DNA of 64,000 nt, taken from positions 1 through 64,000 of the forward strand of contig NZ_PVXP01000008.1 in assembly GCF_002995845.1 (NCBI RefSeq). The letters are read 5' to 3'. The notes beneath the pieces were generated by a model. It had not been told where the DNA came from. It did no database searches and saw nothing but the letters and a program-made list of their open reading frames with translations. Every line of letters starts with the position of its first letter. Within the stretch, counting starts at the first letter, position 1. Of this stretch, positions 20,041 to 28,491 are shown one piece after another. A program made the translations under genes and the position numbers. Source of the DNA: Clostridium luticellarii (GTDB lineage Bacteria; Bacillota; Clostridia; Clostridiales; Clostridiaceae).

Positions 20041-20493
20041 CTAATCTACTAAGATTTTCACCAGTATTTTTTTTACTACTTGTGAATCATCAACTTCAAT
20101 ACCCGGCATATGTGCATCCTTTGGTGTAAATAATGCAAATTCGCCCTCATATATAGTTAAGAAATCACCTTGTCCATCCATAAATAGGATATCTTTTTTT
20201 TCATCATATTCAATTGTAGTTTTCATATAGTCGCTGCAGCAATAACCCATTTTTTCCTTTCCAGAAACAATACATTGTATATCAATATACTTTCTATGAG
20301 CTTCCCATAATCCTTCTTTGAGAGATTTTGTTTTATACTCAGAGACAACAGCAAAAACTTTATCATCTTCAATTGCATATTTTCCAGGTTTTATATCTGT
20401 TAAATCCGTATTTCGAATATATTTAAAGGCTTTTTCAATTCTAGGTGAAAGTTTGTAATACTGTTCAGCATTAACCACCTTATCTACTATCAT
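20041..20493 (-). CDS. YhcH/YjgK/YiaL family protein
   Basis: A 150-residue small beta-sandwich protein of the YhcH/YjgK/YiaL (EbgC-like, DUF386) family. Family marks are GKYAIEDDKVFAVVSEYKTK, the EAHRKYIDIQCIVSGKE segment, and the C-terminal FALFTPKDAHMPGI with the metal-binding His. Homologues sit in sialic acid, gulonate and uronate operons and are thought to act on sugar anomers or epimers. It is last in the kdgK-eda-MFS unit, 26 bases after the transporter. Confidence 0.9.
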   Translation of the reverse strand: MIVDKVVNAEQYYKLSPRIEKAFKYIRNTDLTDIKPGKYAIEDDKVFAVVSEYKTKSLKEGLWEAHRKYIDIQCIVSGKEKMGYCCSDYMKTTIEYDEKKDILFMDGQGDFLTIYEGEFALFTPKDAHMPGIEVDDSQVVKKILVKILVD

Positions 20494-20519
20494 AATTATT
20501 CCTCCAATACTTATTTTAA

Positions 20520-21806
20520 TTATATTGTTCCGGGTTCGTCTTTTATTTCAATTTTTTTCTTTAAAAATACTCCATAAGTAATAGCACTTATAATTAACAT
20601 CATGGAAGCTACAACAAATACAAGATTATATGATCCTGTCTTAGAAATAATTACTCCAGTTATTATAGGTGCTATAGTTCCTCCTAAATAGCCGGCAAAA
20701 TTTTGAATGGCTCCCAAGGATCCCACTAGTTTTTCAGGTGCCACATCCGTAGCCAATGTCCATACAACTCCATTTGGCATACTGGAAAACAGAAAACCAA
20801 TAGTCAATAATATTACGGATAAGGAGCCACTCTTGACATATGCAACTGGTGCAACAACAATAGAAGCTGCAATAACTGCTATTACCAACACTGTTTTACG
20901 TGCTTTAATAGGTTTAAAACCTTTTTTATCTATTAAATAATCAGATAAATATCCTCCCAGAGGCACACCAATAATTCCTGCAAAAAACGGAATTGCCGCA
21001 AGCCATCCAGTTTTCATCAGGCTAAATCCACGAGCAGTTTTTAAATAGGTAGGAAGCCATGTAAGATAAACCCAAAATACATATATTAGTCCAAAGTTAC
21101 CTATCATCATCGCCCAGGTTGAAGGATGCTTTAGCAGCACAGCCCAGGAAACCTTTCCATTATTTTTATTCTCGGATGATTTAATATCTACCCTCTTCAC
21201 TTTAGGATTGGATTTTTCTCTATAAAATGTAAGCCAAAGAAATGTAACTACAAAACCAACTAGGCCAAGACCCACAAACATTGATCTCCACCCAAATGAT
21301 ATCAATATAACTGTCAACAATGGAGGTGCAATTGCATTTGCAATAGGCGGTCCCATATTGATTACAGAAGTGGCCAATCCTCTGTTCCTGTCATCAAACC
21401 ATTTTTTAGTTATCTTGGCACCACAGATAAAAAAAGGTGCTTCTGCAATACCTAACAATACCCTGGATGTATATAGAGATGAGTAAGTCTTGGAAAATCC
21501 TGCTGCCAGAGTGGCTATTGACCATACTATAGTTGCTATAGTAAATATTTTTTTTTCACCATATTTATCTGCAAGCCACCCTGCCGGTAGATTAGATATG
21601 GAATAAGGAAGTAACATTGCTGAAAATAATAATCCCATTTTTATTGGATTTATGTGAAATTCTCCTGAAATGGTAGTACCTGCTATACTTAAATTAACAC
21701 GATCCAAATAGTTAACAACTGCTCCAAACAACATAATCCCTACAAGAATCCAGCCATAATTTATTTTTCTTTTTTCAATGTTCTCGTTTACATTAAAAGT
21801 TGACAT
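20520..21806 (-). CDS. MFS transporter, hexuronate/sugar-acid (ACS) type
   Basis: A 428-residue, 12-helix major facilitator of the anion:cation symporter group that includes ExuT, GudP and GarP. Typical features are the short N-terminus before NYGWILVGIMLFGAVVNYLDRVNLSIAG, the RVLLGIAEAPFFICGAKITKKWF motif of helices 4-5, and GGYLSDYLIDKKG between helices 8 and 9. It lies between eda and the YhcH-like gene, so the likely substrate is 2-keto-3-deoxygluconate, a hexuronate or a hexarate, imported with protons. Confidence 0.88.
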   Translation of the reverse strand: MSTFNVNENIEKRKINYGWILVGIMLFGAVVNYLDRVNLSIAGTTISGEFHINPIKMGLLFSAMLLPYSISNLPAGWLADKYGEKKIFTIATIVWSIATLAAGFSKTYSSLYTSRVLLGIAEAPFFICGAKITKKWFDDRNRGLATSVINMGPPIANAIAPPLLTVILISFGWRSMFVGLGLVGFVVTFLWLTFYREKSNPKVKRVDIKSSENKNNGKVSWAVLLKHPSTWAMMIGNFGLIYVFWVYLTWLPTYLKTARGFSLMKTGWLAAIPFFAGIIGVPLGGYLSDYLIDKKGFKPIKARKTVLVIAVIAASIVVAPVAYVKSGSLSVILLTIGFLFSSMPNGVVWTLATDVAPEKLVGSLGAIQNFAGYLGGTIAPIITGVIISKTGSYNLVFVVASMMLIISAITYGVFLKKKIEIKDEPGTI

Positions 21807-21822
21807 AATTCTATCCTCCCCA

Positions 21823-22479
21823 TCATATGGAATTTGTTTGATTTAAATTACATTTATTTACTTTATTCACAAATTCGGAAGCCTTCACTGTAAGTTCTTT
21901 TAAATATGCCTCATTAACAGTAATTTTTGAATTTACAAGAGAACCTCCAACACCTGCACCCGCTGCCCCATTTTTTATATAAGAATCTATGTTATCTAAA
22001 TTTATACCTCCTGTAGGTAACAGTGGTATTTGATTAAGAGGTCCTTTAATATCTTTTATATAAGAAGGTCCAACAGAAGATGCGGGAAAAACTTTTATGA
22101 TATCCCCTCCATTGACAAATGCATTTAAAATTTCAGTAGGTGTAAAGGCTCCTGGAATACTTACAGCGCCATATCGCTTTGTCATTTTAATGGTTTCTTT
22201 ATCAACAGTAGGTGATAAAATAAATTTTGCACCAGCAATCAACGCATTTCGAGCAGTCTGAGGATCTAGAACTGTTCCCGCTCCAACAATCATTTCGTCC
22301 CCTAGTTCACATGACAATTGTTCAATAACATTAAGTGCTTTAGGTGAATTCATAGCCACCTCTATCAACCTGATTCCACCTTTATTTAGAGCTTTGGCTA
22401 TTTCAACAACATCCTTGGCCTTAGAGCCTCGAATAATAGCTATAATCTTATAATTCATAATTTGTGATAAAACATTCAT
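21823..22479 (-). CDS. eda: KDPG/KHG aldolase
   Basis: A 218-residue class I aldolase splitting 2-keto-3-deoxy-6-phosphogluconate to pyruvate and glyceraldehyde 3-phosphate. Catalytic-site segments are IAIIRGS at the N-terminus, the Glu in LIEVAMNSP, VGAGTVLD, and the Schiff-base Lys in AKFILSPTVD. The phosphate site is LLPTGGI and the C-terminal GVGGSLV. ATG 22479 has GAGGAGAG upstream and lies 17 bases after the kdgK stop; an in-frame ATG at 22533 would start inside kdgK. It takes the product of KdgK. Confidence 0.95.
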   Translation of the reverse strand: MNVLSQIMNYKIIAIIRGSKAKDVVEIAKALNKGGIRLIEVAMNSPKALNVIEQLSCELGDEMIVGAGTVLDPQTARNALIAGAKFILSPTVDKETIKMTKRYGAVSIPGAFTPTEILNAFVNGGDIIKVFPASSVGPSYIKDIKGPLNQIPLLPTGGINLDNIDSYIKNGAAGAGVGGSLVNSKITVNEAYLKELTVKASEFVNKVNKCNLNQTNSI

Positions 22480-22495
22480 ATTTATCTCTCCTCTT

Positions 22496-23449
22496 TTAGC
22501 GGTTAATTTCATTATAATTGGAACTTTCAACAAAATACTTTAATGTTTCTCTGTCTGGTAAACCTTCAATATCACCATTTACAGTAGTTACAATAGATCC
22601 AACAGCGCATCCTCTAGATACAGATTCTTTTAAACTCAATCCATCCAATAACCCTGATAAAACTCCGGCAGCAAAACCGTCTCCTGCACCAACAGGATCT
22701 ACTACATGACTTATCTTTACGCTTGGAACAACTCCCCTATCATCACCACTCAAATAATATGCTCCTTTTTCTCCAAGCTTAATAATTACCTTAGATGCTC
22801 CATTGTCTGCAAAATCCTGTGCTATTGATTCATAATTTTTATCTTCAAAAACAAATTTACCCTCACTTAATCCAGGCAATACTATATCGGACATTCCCGC
22901 CAGCTTTAAAATAGTCTCCCTGGCATAAGCACCGCTCCAGAGTTTATATCTGATATTAGGATCAAAAACAACCTTTACACCGTTTTCTCTGGCAACTTCA
23001 GCAGCATAAAAAATGCTATCATAGCAAGATTGACTCAATGCAGGAGTAATTCCCGTTATATACAAATATTTAGCTTTTAAAATATATTGTTTATCAATAT
23101 CTTTGGGAGTAATCTTGCTTGCAGCAGAACCTTTCCTATAATAATACATTCTTGTATCCTTTTCATTTACCACCCCTTTAAAAAATATTCCTGTAGGAGC
23201 AGATGAATCACATAAGACCTTACTGGTATCTACACCCTCGCCCCTAACAGTTGAAATTATAAATTCCCCCAATTCATCTTTTCCAATTTTACTAATCCAT
23301 CCTGTTTTATGTCCCAAACGAGACAGTCCTATTAATGTATTTGTTTCAGCCCCAGCACATCTAGAAGAAAAATCTCTAGCATATCGTATTGAGCCATTTG
23401 CTTTTGGACTAAATAGAACCATGGTTTCTCCTATACCTACTACATCCAT
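22496..23449 (-). CDS. kdgK: 2-keto-3-deoxygluconate kinase (PfkB family)
   Basis: A 317-residue PfkB/ribokinase-family sugar kinase. Markers are MDVVGIGETMVLF at the N-terminus, the substrate segment SSRCAGAETNTLIGLSRLG, and the C-terminal ATP/anion-hole signature DPVGAGDGFAAGVLSGLL containing the catalytic Asp. With eda directly downstream, the substrate is most likely 2-keto-3-deoxygluconate. ATG 23449 has GGGAGG 7 bases upstream. It is the first gene of a four-gene unit whose promoter carries a perfect palindrome. Confidence 0.93.
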   Translation of the reverse strand: MDVVGIGETMVLFSPKANGSIRYARDFSSRCAGAETNTLIGLSRLGHKTGWISKIGKDELGEFIISTVRGEGVDTSKVLCDSSAPTGIFFKGVVNEKDTRMYYYRKGSAASKITPKDIDKQYILKAKYLYITGITPALSQSCYDSIFYAAEVARENGVKVVFDPNIRYKLWSGAYARETILKLAGMSDIVLPGLSEGKFVFEDKNYESIAQDFADNGASKVIIKLGEKGAYYLSGDDRGVVPSVKISHVVDPVGAGDGFAAGVLSGLLDGLSLKESVSRGCAVGSIVTTVNGDIEGLPDRETLKYFVESSNYNEINR

Positions 23450-23515
23450 ACTTTGTCCTCCCAATATATATTATTTAGTAATTTAACTAAAACCATAAAT
23501 TTATATAAGATGTAT

Positions 23516-23550
23516 AATCATATATGAGATTAATAATCTCATATATGATT
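23516..23550. promoter_or_regulatory. 35-bp perfect palindrome, candidate operator
   Basis: AATCATATATGAGATTA and its exact reverse complement flank one central base. It starts about 10 bases downstream of the -10 of the kdgK promoter, so a bound dimer would block initiation. It lacks a T-run and is therefore not a normal terminator. Confidence 0.7.
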
Positions 23551-23559
23551 TATATTTTT

Positions 23560-23588
23560 AATTTATCATATAGCTCTTATCTTGTCAA
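23560..23588 (-). promoter_or_regulatory. Promoter of the kdgK unit
   Basis: On the minus strand a perfect TTGACA, a 17-base spacer and TAAATT (4 of 6). The palindrome at 23516-23550 overlaps the first transcribed bases. Confidence 0.6.
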
Positions 23589-23606
23589 TGTCTATTTGAA
23601 TAATAA

Positions 23607-23640
23607 AACTCCAACTGATGAAGTTGGAGTTCTTTTTTTA
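23607..23640. terminator. Bidirectional intrinsic terminator
   Basis: AACTCCAAC and GTTGGAGTT pair around 7 bases; T-runs follow on both strands. It ends the 23665-23988 gene on the minus strand and shields the kdgK promoter. Confidence 0.85.
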
Positions 23641-23664
23641 ATGTTTTTTAAAATATATTTATGC

Positions 23665-23988
23665 CTAAGCAAATACATCAATTATGTTGTTGGAATTTTT
23701 TGAATCTGTTTTATCCTGAGAGCTATTTTTCGAATTTTCAACCTGATTGCCAGAAGTCTGTTCTATTTTTTGTGACTGCTTCTGTTGAATTTGAGCCTGA
23801 AGCTGTTCCAATTTAGCCTGCAATTGCTGAATTTTAGCTTCCTTTGTCTGATCATCATCTTTACTTGAATTTTCCTGTTGTATCTGCTGCTGAATAATTG
23901 CTATCTGTTTTTCAAGTTGACTTGCATCATCACTGGTGCTCATTGATATATTCGAATTTGATACGGATGAAATGGATGAGATTGACAT
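23665..23988 (-). CDS. Small FlxA-like coiled-coil protein
   Basis: A 107-residue hydrophilic protein. After a Ser-rich start (MSISSISSVSNSNIS) it is dominated by Gln-rich heptads (QLEKQIAIIQQQIQQ and LQAKLEQLQAQIQQKQ), a clear two-part coiled coil. This is followed by an Asn/Ser/Lys-rich tail. The architecture matches the FlxA-like family, whose role is poorly known. AAAAGGAGGTG precedes the ATG and a terminator follows, so it is a single-gene unit. Confidence 0.7.
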   Translation of the reverse strand: MSISSISSVSNSNISMSTSDDASQLEKQIAIIQQQIQQENSSKDDDQTKEAKIQQLQAKLEQLQAQIQQKQSQKIEQTSGNQVENSKNSSQDKTDSKNSNNIIDVFA

Positions 23989-24090
23989 TTTTACACCTCC
24001 TTTTCAAATTAAACTATATGGAATATTTTAAAACAACTTTCTTAATATTTCCTTAAAAACAGCCAACCTACACAATACCACCAAAATTAA

Positions 24091-24618
24091 TTACCTGTTT
24101 ATAACTTTTATCTGCATTCCCTCCATGACATCAAAAGCCTTTTCATTTAAACTGTCATCATTGCTGGCAGTGCAGGATGCATCAACTATGATCTCGGCTT
24201 CTGGAAGTGCCGCTTTGGCTAAAACAGCATTGGATATGACACAGATATTGGACACAACGCCGACCAGTTCAACACTGTCATATCCATTTTTCTTGAGAAA
24301 TTCTGCAAGCTCTATTGAACCAAAAGTAGGCTTTTCAAAACATCTGCTACTCTCATCACAGAGCTTGGCAATCTTGCCGTACAAATTCCATCCTTCCGTA
24401 TTTACAATACAATGCTGAACTGGAAGATTTCTCCCTTCCTGGGTATATAGATAATTATCCTCATGAGTATCAAAGGTATATACCACTTCACAACCATTTC
24501 CCCTGTATTCTTTAATTTTCTGCTCAATTTTGTCTTCCAGGGCAACTGCCTTGTCAAATCCCAAACTGCCATCTACAAAATCTTTTTGATAATCCACAAC
24601 CACCAGTATCCTTTTCAC
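24091..24618 (-). CDS. Isochorismatase-fold cysteine hydrolase (nicotinamidase-like)
   Basis: A 175-residue cysteine hydrolase. The triad is Asp9 in LVVVDYQKDF, Lys96 in EKPTFGS and Cys126 in VVSNICVISNA. The metal-site region DTHEDNYLYTQEG resembles nicotinamidases (PncA), which make nicotinate for NAD salvage, but other amides are possible. The start is GTG at 24618: GGAGGAGG lies 8 bases upstream. An ATG at 24636 would place that ribosome binding site inside the coding region. It is divergent from the 24756 gene. Confidence 0.85.
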   Translation of the reverse strand: MKRILVVVDYQKDFVDGSLGFDKAVALEDKIEQKIKEYRGNGCEVVYTFDTHEDNYLYTQEGRNLPVQHCIVNTEGWNLYGKIAKLCDESSRCFEKPTFGSIELAEFLKKNGYDSVELVGVVSNICVISNAVLAKAALPEAEIIVDASCTASNDDSLNEKAFDVMEGMQIKVINR

Positions 24619-24755
24619 CGAAAATTCCTCCTCCATATACTCATATATTTCTCATTTTATAAATAATTATATAATATCATATCAAGCATTTGTAAAGTTC
24701 AGGTGGAATTTACCCATTCAAAATTGCATTGTAAATAAAATTCAGGAGGAAATGC

Positions 24756-25358
24756 ATGAATAAAATAAAATTTGTCTACGATTTACTGGGAACAATTAAA
24801 CAAAAAGAGAATATTAAAGGCAGTCTCAACATGACAGGAGTAAAGGGAAACACTAAAGTATTCGAGATGAACAACAATAATGGATTTCACATCCACTATA
24901 GCAATGATTTACACTTTCACAATGATTCTACACCAAATCATGAAAACAAATTAAATAAAATCAAATTCTTATTTGGTATGCTAAATCACATAAAGATTGA
25001 AAAAAACCCGGAAAGCGGCTACACCCTTTCTTTAATTTCAGATAAAATTTCTGAAGATCTTCAAGAGTTGTTATTTGAAGTAATAGACAATAATATAAAA
25101 AATATAAAAGTGGAAAATAATTATATCCACAACAATTATTCAACACATCTCAAGCACGATAATTTTCATAAAGATTTGAGTTTTGAAAAAAGGCCGGATG
25201 AATTTCATAATTTCATGAAACAACTTCACAAATCAAAAAATTTTAAATTCCAAATAGAGGTATCTGTAAATGACAAATATGAAGTAAAAAAATCTACTGT
25301 TAAAATAGAAAGTCCCCAGTTTAATATGAAGCTCAATGTAAACGTAAATTTGTCTTGA
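24756..25358 (+). CDS. Hypothetical protein, Asn/His-rich
   Basis: A 200-residue protein without signal peptide or membrane segment and with no motif I recognise. It is rich in Lys, Asn and His (FHIHYSNDLHFHND). A related segment seems to occur twice: NKIKFVYDLLGTIKQKEN at the start and NKIKFLFGMLNHIKIEKN around residue 68, which suggests an internal duplication. The C-terminus (FQIEVSVNDKYEVKKSTVKI) looks like beta strands. GGAGGAAATGC precedes the ATG and a hairpin follows the stop. Function unknown. Confidence 0.6.
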   Translation: MNKIKFVYDLLGTIKQKENIKGSLNMTGVKGNTKVFEMNNNNGFHIHYSNDLHFHNDSTPNHENKLNKIKFLFGMLNHIKIEKNPESGYTLSLISDKISEDLQELLFEVIDNNIKNIKVENNYIHNNYSTHLKHDNFHKDLSFEKRPDEFHNFMKQLHKSKNFKFQIEVSVNDKYEVKKSTVKIESPQFNMKLNVNVNLS

Positions 25359-25368
25359 AAAAATTAGC

Positions 25369-25407
25369 TGTGTTTTAAAATAATGTTAAAACACATATGA
25401 ATTTTTA
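25369..25407 (+). terminator. Probable intrinsic terminator
   Basis: TGTGTTTTAA and TTAAAACACA form a perfect 10-bp stem just after the 24756-25358 gene, followed by TATGAATTTTT. A second stem, AGGGAAG with CTTCCCT, lies directly downstream. Confidence 0.6.
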
Positions 25408-25462
25408 GGGAAGCCATTTTGAACTTCCCTAAATTTACTCTTGAAGAAAATTGTGTCCTTAA

Positions 25463-25561
25463 ACCTTTATTCCACTTTGAATATCTAACTCCATATCCAA
25501 TATGTCCGCCACGTCTTAACAGTTCATCAGTCAATTTGTGACGAATAAAAACTTCTCCAAT
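25463..25561 (-). pseudogene. Remnant of a GNAT acetyltransferase gene
   Basis: Thirty-three codons on the minus strand read IGEVFIRHKLTDELLRRGGH continuing IGYGVRYSKWNKG. This is the beta4-alpha3 acetyl-CoA loop region of GNAT N-acetyltransferases (the GYGVRPSxxGKGY type). Neither side continues into the rest of the fold, and there is no start codon or ribosome binding site. The piece therefore seems to be a leftover of gene decay or recombination. Confidence 0.6.
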
Positions 25562-25567
25562 ATAGTT

Positions 25568-25590
25568 GTTGTATACCTACAGTATACAAC
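25568..25590. promoter_or_regulatory. Palindrome GTTGTATAC-N5-GTATACAAC
   Basis: Two perfect 9-bp arms around five bases, 57 bases upstream of the -35 of the C4-acid cluster. The TTGTATAC half-sites resemble operators of GntR-family regulators. No GntR gene is in the window, so the binding protein is unknown. Confidence 0.45.
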
Positions 25591-25646
25591 ACAGCAGTAA
25601 TCAAAAGCTCATAAATAACATTTATAAGTGAATAAGCAAACAATAT

Positions 25647-25675
25647 TTAACATGTAAACCTTTTGAATATATAAT
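25647..25675 (+). promoter_or_regulatory. Sigma-A promoter of the C4-acid cluster
   Basis: TTAACA, a 17-base spacer and a perfect TATAAT, about 48 bases before the transporter start. Confidence 0.75.
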
Positions 25676-25722
25676 TATAGATAGATTTTAAAACAAATTG
25701 TAAAAGGGGGATGAAATTTATC

Positions 25723-27168
25723 ATGGGAAAAGTTATTCAACAAGGAAAAATATCTGTCTCTAATTCTAAAAGTATGTATGTAAAGCTTCTCATGGCCGTT
25801 GCTGTGGGAATAATAATCTGGTTTATACCAACTCCTGCCGGAGTAAAAACCAATGCATGGCATATGTTTGCTATTTTTGTTGCCACTATAATCGGATGTA
25901 TATTGAAGCCGCTCCCTATTGGCGCAGTATCCATGATAGGGCTAACTATAACAGCTGCTACCAATACAGCAACTATAAAAGTGGCTCTTTCCGGATTCAG
26001 CCAGAGCAGTATATGGCTTATAGTTATGGCTTTCTTTATTTCAAGAGGTTTTATAAAAACCGGTCTGGGTTCCAGAATAGCTTATGAATTTGTACGATTA
26101 TTCGGTAAAAAAACTCTGGGATTATGTTATTCAGTTTTATTCTGTGATCTTGCCATAGCTCCGGCAACGCCAAGCAATACGGCAAGAGCCGGCGGTATAG
26201 TATATCCTATAGTCAAGTCTCTTTCAGAATCTTTCAATTCAAGGCCGGAAGATGGTACGGAGAGAAAAATAGGATCTTTTCTTATATTTTCCGAGTTTCA
26301 CGGAGACATAATAACTTCCGCAATGTTTATGACCGCCATGGCTGCAAATCCACTGGCTCAAACCCTGGCAGAAAGCCTGAATGTACATATAACCTGGTTT
26401 GGCTGGTTTTTAGCGGCACTTTTACCTGGTATTATATGCTTTATACTTGTTCCACTTATAATATACAAAATATATCCACCTGAGATAAAGGCCACACCTA
26501 ATGCACCTGAAATAGCTAAAGAACAGCTGAAAAAAATGGGACCCCTCACCAAAGAGGAAAAATATATGGCTCTTATCTTCATAATAACACTGCTTTTATG
26601 GGTAACCGGAACCATAACCAAGATAGATGCCACTTTAACTGCTTTCATAGGATTGTCCCTGCTCTTGCTGCTCAATGTGCTCAATTGGAATGATATAAAA
26701 AGTGAAAAAGGAGCCTGGGATACTTTAGTATGGTTTTCAGTTCTGGTGATGATGGCAAATGAATTGAACGAATTGGGATTTATCCCCTGGTTCAGCAAAT
26801 TAATCGCCGGGAGTGTAGCAGGCCTCAGCTGGCAGGTTATTCTATTGGTCTTGATTCTGGCTTATTTCTACAGCCACTATATATTTGCAAGTGCTACTGC
26901 CCATGTAAGTGCCATGTACTCCGCATTTCTTGCGGTGGCAATAGCCGGTGGAATACCACCCATGCTGGCAGCACTGACTTTAGGTTTCTTCGGCAATCTA
27001 TTTGCATCCACAACCCACTACAGCAATGGACCTGCACCTCTTCTATTCGGATCAGGTTACGTAAGCCAGAACAAGTGGTGGAGTTTGAATTTCATACTGG
27101 GAATATTCTATATAGTGGTTTGGCTTGGAATTGGACCTATATGGTGCCACATCATAGGTGTATACTAA
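25723..27168 (+). CDS. DASS-family dicarboxylate/citrate transporter
   Basis: A 481-residue inner-membrane carrier of the divalent anion:Na+ symporter family, close to the 2-oxoglutarate/malate translocator and CitT/YflS group. The first Ser-Asn-Thr substrate/sodium motif is in APATPSNTARAGGIVYPI, and the pseudo-symmetric second motif is FASTTHYSNGPAPLLFGSGY. About 12 hydrophobic segments are present. ATG 25723 has GGGGGATGA 8 bases upstream; an in-frame ATG at 25711 abuts the site. It is first in a unit with a LarA homologue and a malic enzyme, so malate or another C4 or hydroxy acid is the probable cargo. Confidence 0.9.
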   Translation: MGKVIQQGKISVSNSKSMYVKLLMAVAVGIIIWFIPTPAGVKTNAWHMFAIFVATIIGCILKPLPIGAVSMIGLTITAATNTATIKVALSGFSQSSIWLIVMAFFISRGFIKTGLGSRIAYEFVRLFGKKTLGLCYSVLFCDLAIAPATPSNTARAGGIVYPIVKSLSESFNSRPEDGTERKIGSFLIFSEFHGDIITSAMFMTAMAANPLAQTLAESLNVHITWFGWFLAALLPGIICFILVPLIIYKIYPPEIKATPNAPEIAKEQLKKMGPLTKEEKYMALIFIITLLLWVTGTITKIDATLTAFIGLSLLLLLNVLNWNDIKSEKGAWDTLVWFSVLVMMANELNELGFIPWFSKLIAGSVAGLSWQVILLVLILAYFYSHYIFASATAHVSAMYSAFLAVAIAGGIPPMLAALTLGFFGNLFASTTHYSNGPAPLLFGSGYVSQNKWWSLNFILGIFYIVVWLGIGPIWCHIIGVY

Positions 27169-27204
27169 ATACCATGTGAAATAATTTAAATAAGGAGTAA
27201 AGTC

Positions 27205-28458
27205 ATGAAAAAAATTGAACTCAAATACAAAGATTCAGAGTGCATGATAGAGATTCCAGATAAAAATCTAGCTGGTATTCTAAATTCAAATGATCTTCCT
27301 GAAGTGAAAAATGCTGATGAAGAAATAATACATGCACTTGAGAATCCTATAGAATCAAAACCCCTGTGCGAACTGGCCAGAGGTAAACACAATATTGTAA
27401 TACTTGTAAGCGACATAACCCGTCCCGTGCCATCATATATACTGCTCCCGCCTATAATAGAAGAGCTTATAAGATCAGGAGCAGACTATGATAACATAAC
27501 TATAGTTTTCGGACTCGGCTATCACAGAAAACAAACTAAAGAAGAAATGGAAAAATTAGTTGGACATTCTATATACAATAAAGTAAAATGTATTAATCAT
27601 GATATAGATGATTGTATCAACATAGGGACCACTTCCCGGGGTACTCCCGTAGATGTATTTCGGCCTGTAGCAGAAGCTGATTTTATAATTGCTACGGGGA
27701 ACCTGGAATTTCACTATAAAGCTGGTTACAGCGGCGGCAATAAGGCTGTACTGCCGGGGGTATGCAGCAAGAGAACCATTGAAAGCAATCACATAATGAT
27801 GATAAAGCCTGGAACCATGCCTGGAAAATGTGAAAAAAATCCCATGAGAGAAGATATTGACGAGGCAGGCACTCTTGCAGGAGTAGATTTTATGGTAAAT
27901 GCCATACTAAACAGCCATAAAAAAATAGTAAAAGTAGTAGCAGGCCATCCTATAAAGGCTCACAGGGAAGGAACCCAATATATAGATAAAATGTATAAGA
28001 TTAAATTGAAAAAGAAAGTTGATATTGTAGTTGCCTCCTGCGGAGGCTATCCCAAAGATATAAATTTATATCAATCTCAAAAAGGCCTGGAAAATGCCAG
28101 TTATGCCGTAAAAGACGGCGGCAGCATAATCCTTCTTGCAGAATGTAAAGATGGTCTTGGGGAAAAACTATTCGAAGAGTGGATGATAAAGGCTAAAAAC
28201 ACACACGAACCTGTAAAATGGATACAGGAAAATTTTATGCTGGGTGCTCATAAAGCCGCCGTTATCTGTACAGTTTTAGAAAGAATCAAAGTATATCTGG
28301 TTTCATCTATGAGTGATGAAATTGTAAAAAATATTTTCATGCATCCAGTAAAATCCCCTCAGGAAGGATTGGATATTGCCTTGAAGGAATATGGGGAAAA
28401 TTCCAGCGTACTTGTTATTCCCTATGCAAATTCAGTACTGCCCTATGTAGAAGATTAA
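27205..28458 (+). CDS. LarA-family nickel-dependent hydroxyacid racemase
   Basis: A 417-residue homologue of lactate racemase LarA, which uses the nickel pincer cofactor NPN. The active-site residues of LarA (Arg75, His108, His174, Lys184, His200) have direct counterparts: Arg73 in SDITRPVP, His107 in GLGYHRKQT, His170 and Lys180 in EFHYKAGYSGGNK, and His196 in ESNHIMM. The His-Lys-His spacings of 10 and 16 residues are exact. The superfamily includes lactate and malate racemases. Between a DASS carrier and a malic enzyme, malate racemase is a reasonable inference and lactate racemase the alternative. The cofactor genes larB, larC and larE are not in the window. Confidence 0.88.
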   Translation: MKKIELKYKDSECMIEIPDKNLAGILNSNDLPEVKNADEEIIHALENPIESKPLCELARGKHNIVILVSDITRPVPSYILLPPIIEELIRSGADYDNITIVFGLGYHRKQTKEEMEKLVGHSIYNKVKCINHDIDDCINIGTTSRGTPVDVFRPVAEADFIIATGNLEFHYKAGYSGGNKAVLPGVCSKRTIESNHIMMIKPGTMPGKCEKNPMREDIDEAGTLAGVDFMVNAILNSHKKIVKVVAGHPIKAHREGTQYIDKMYKIKLKKKVDIVVASCGGYPKDINLYQSQKGLENASYAVKDGGSIILLAECKDGLGEKLFEEWMIKAKNTHEPVKWIQENFMLGAHKAAVICTVLERIKVYLVSSMSDEIVKNIFMHPVKSPQEGLDIALKEYGENSSVLVIPYANSVLPYVED

Positions 28459-28491
28459 AAATATCAATTAATAAAAAGGAGTGTTTACAAG

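Noticed and set aside
26358-26798. 146-codon ORF antisense to the DASS transporter
   Set aside because: Mirror of a conserved membrane protein gene, no start signal.
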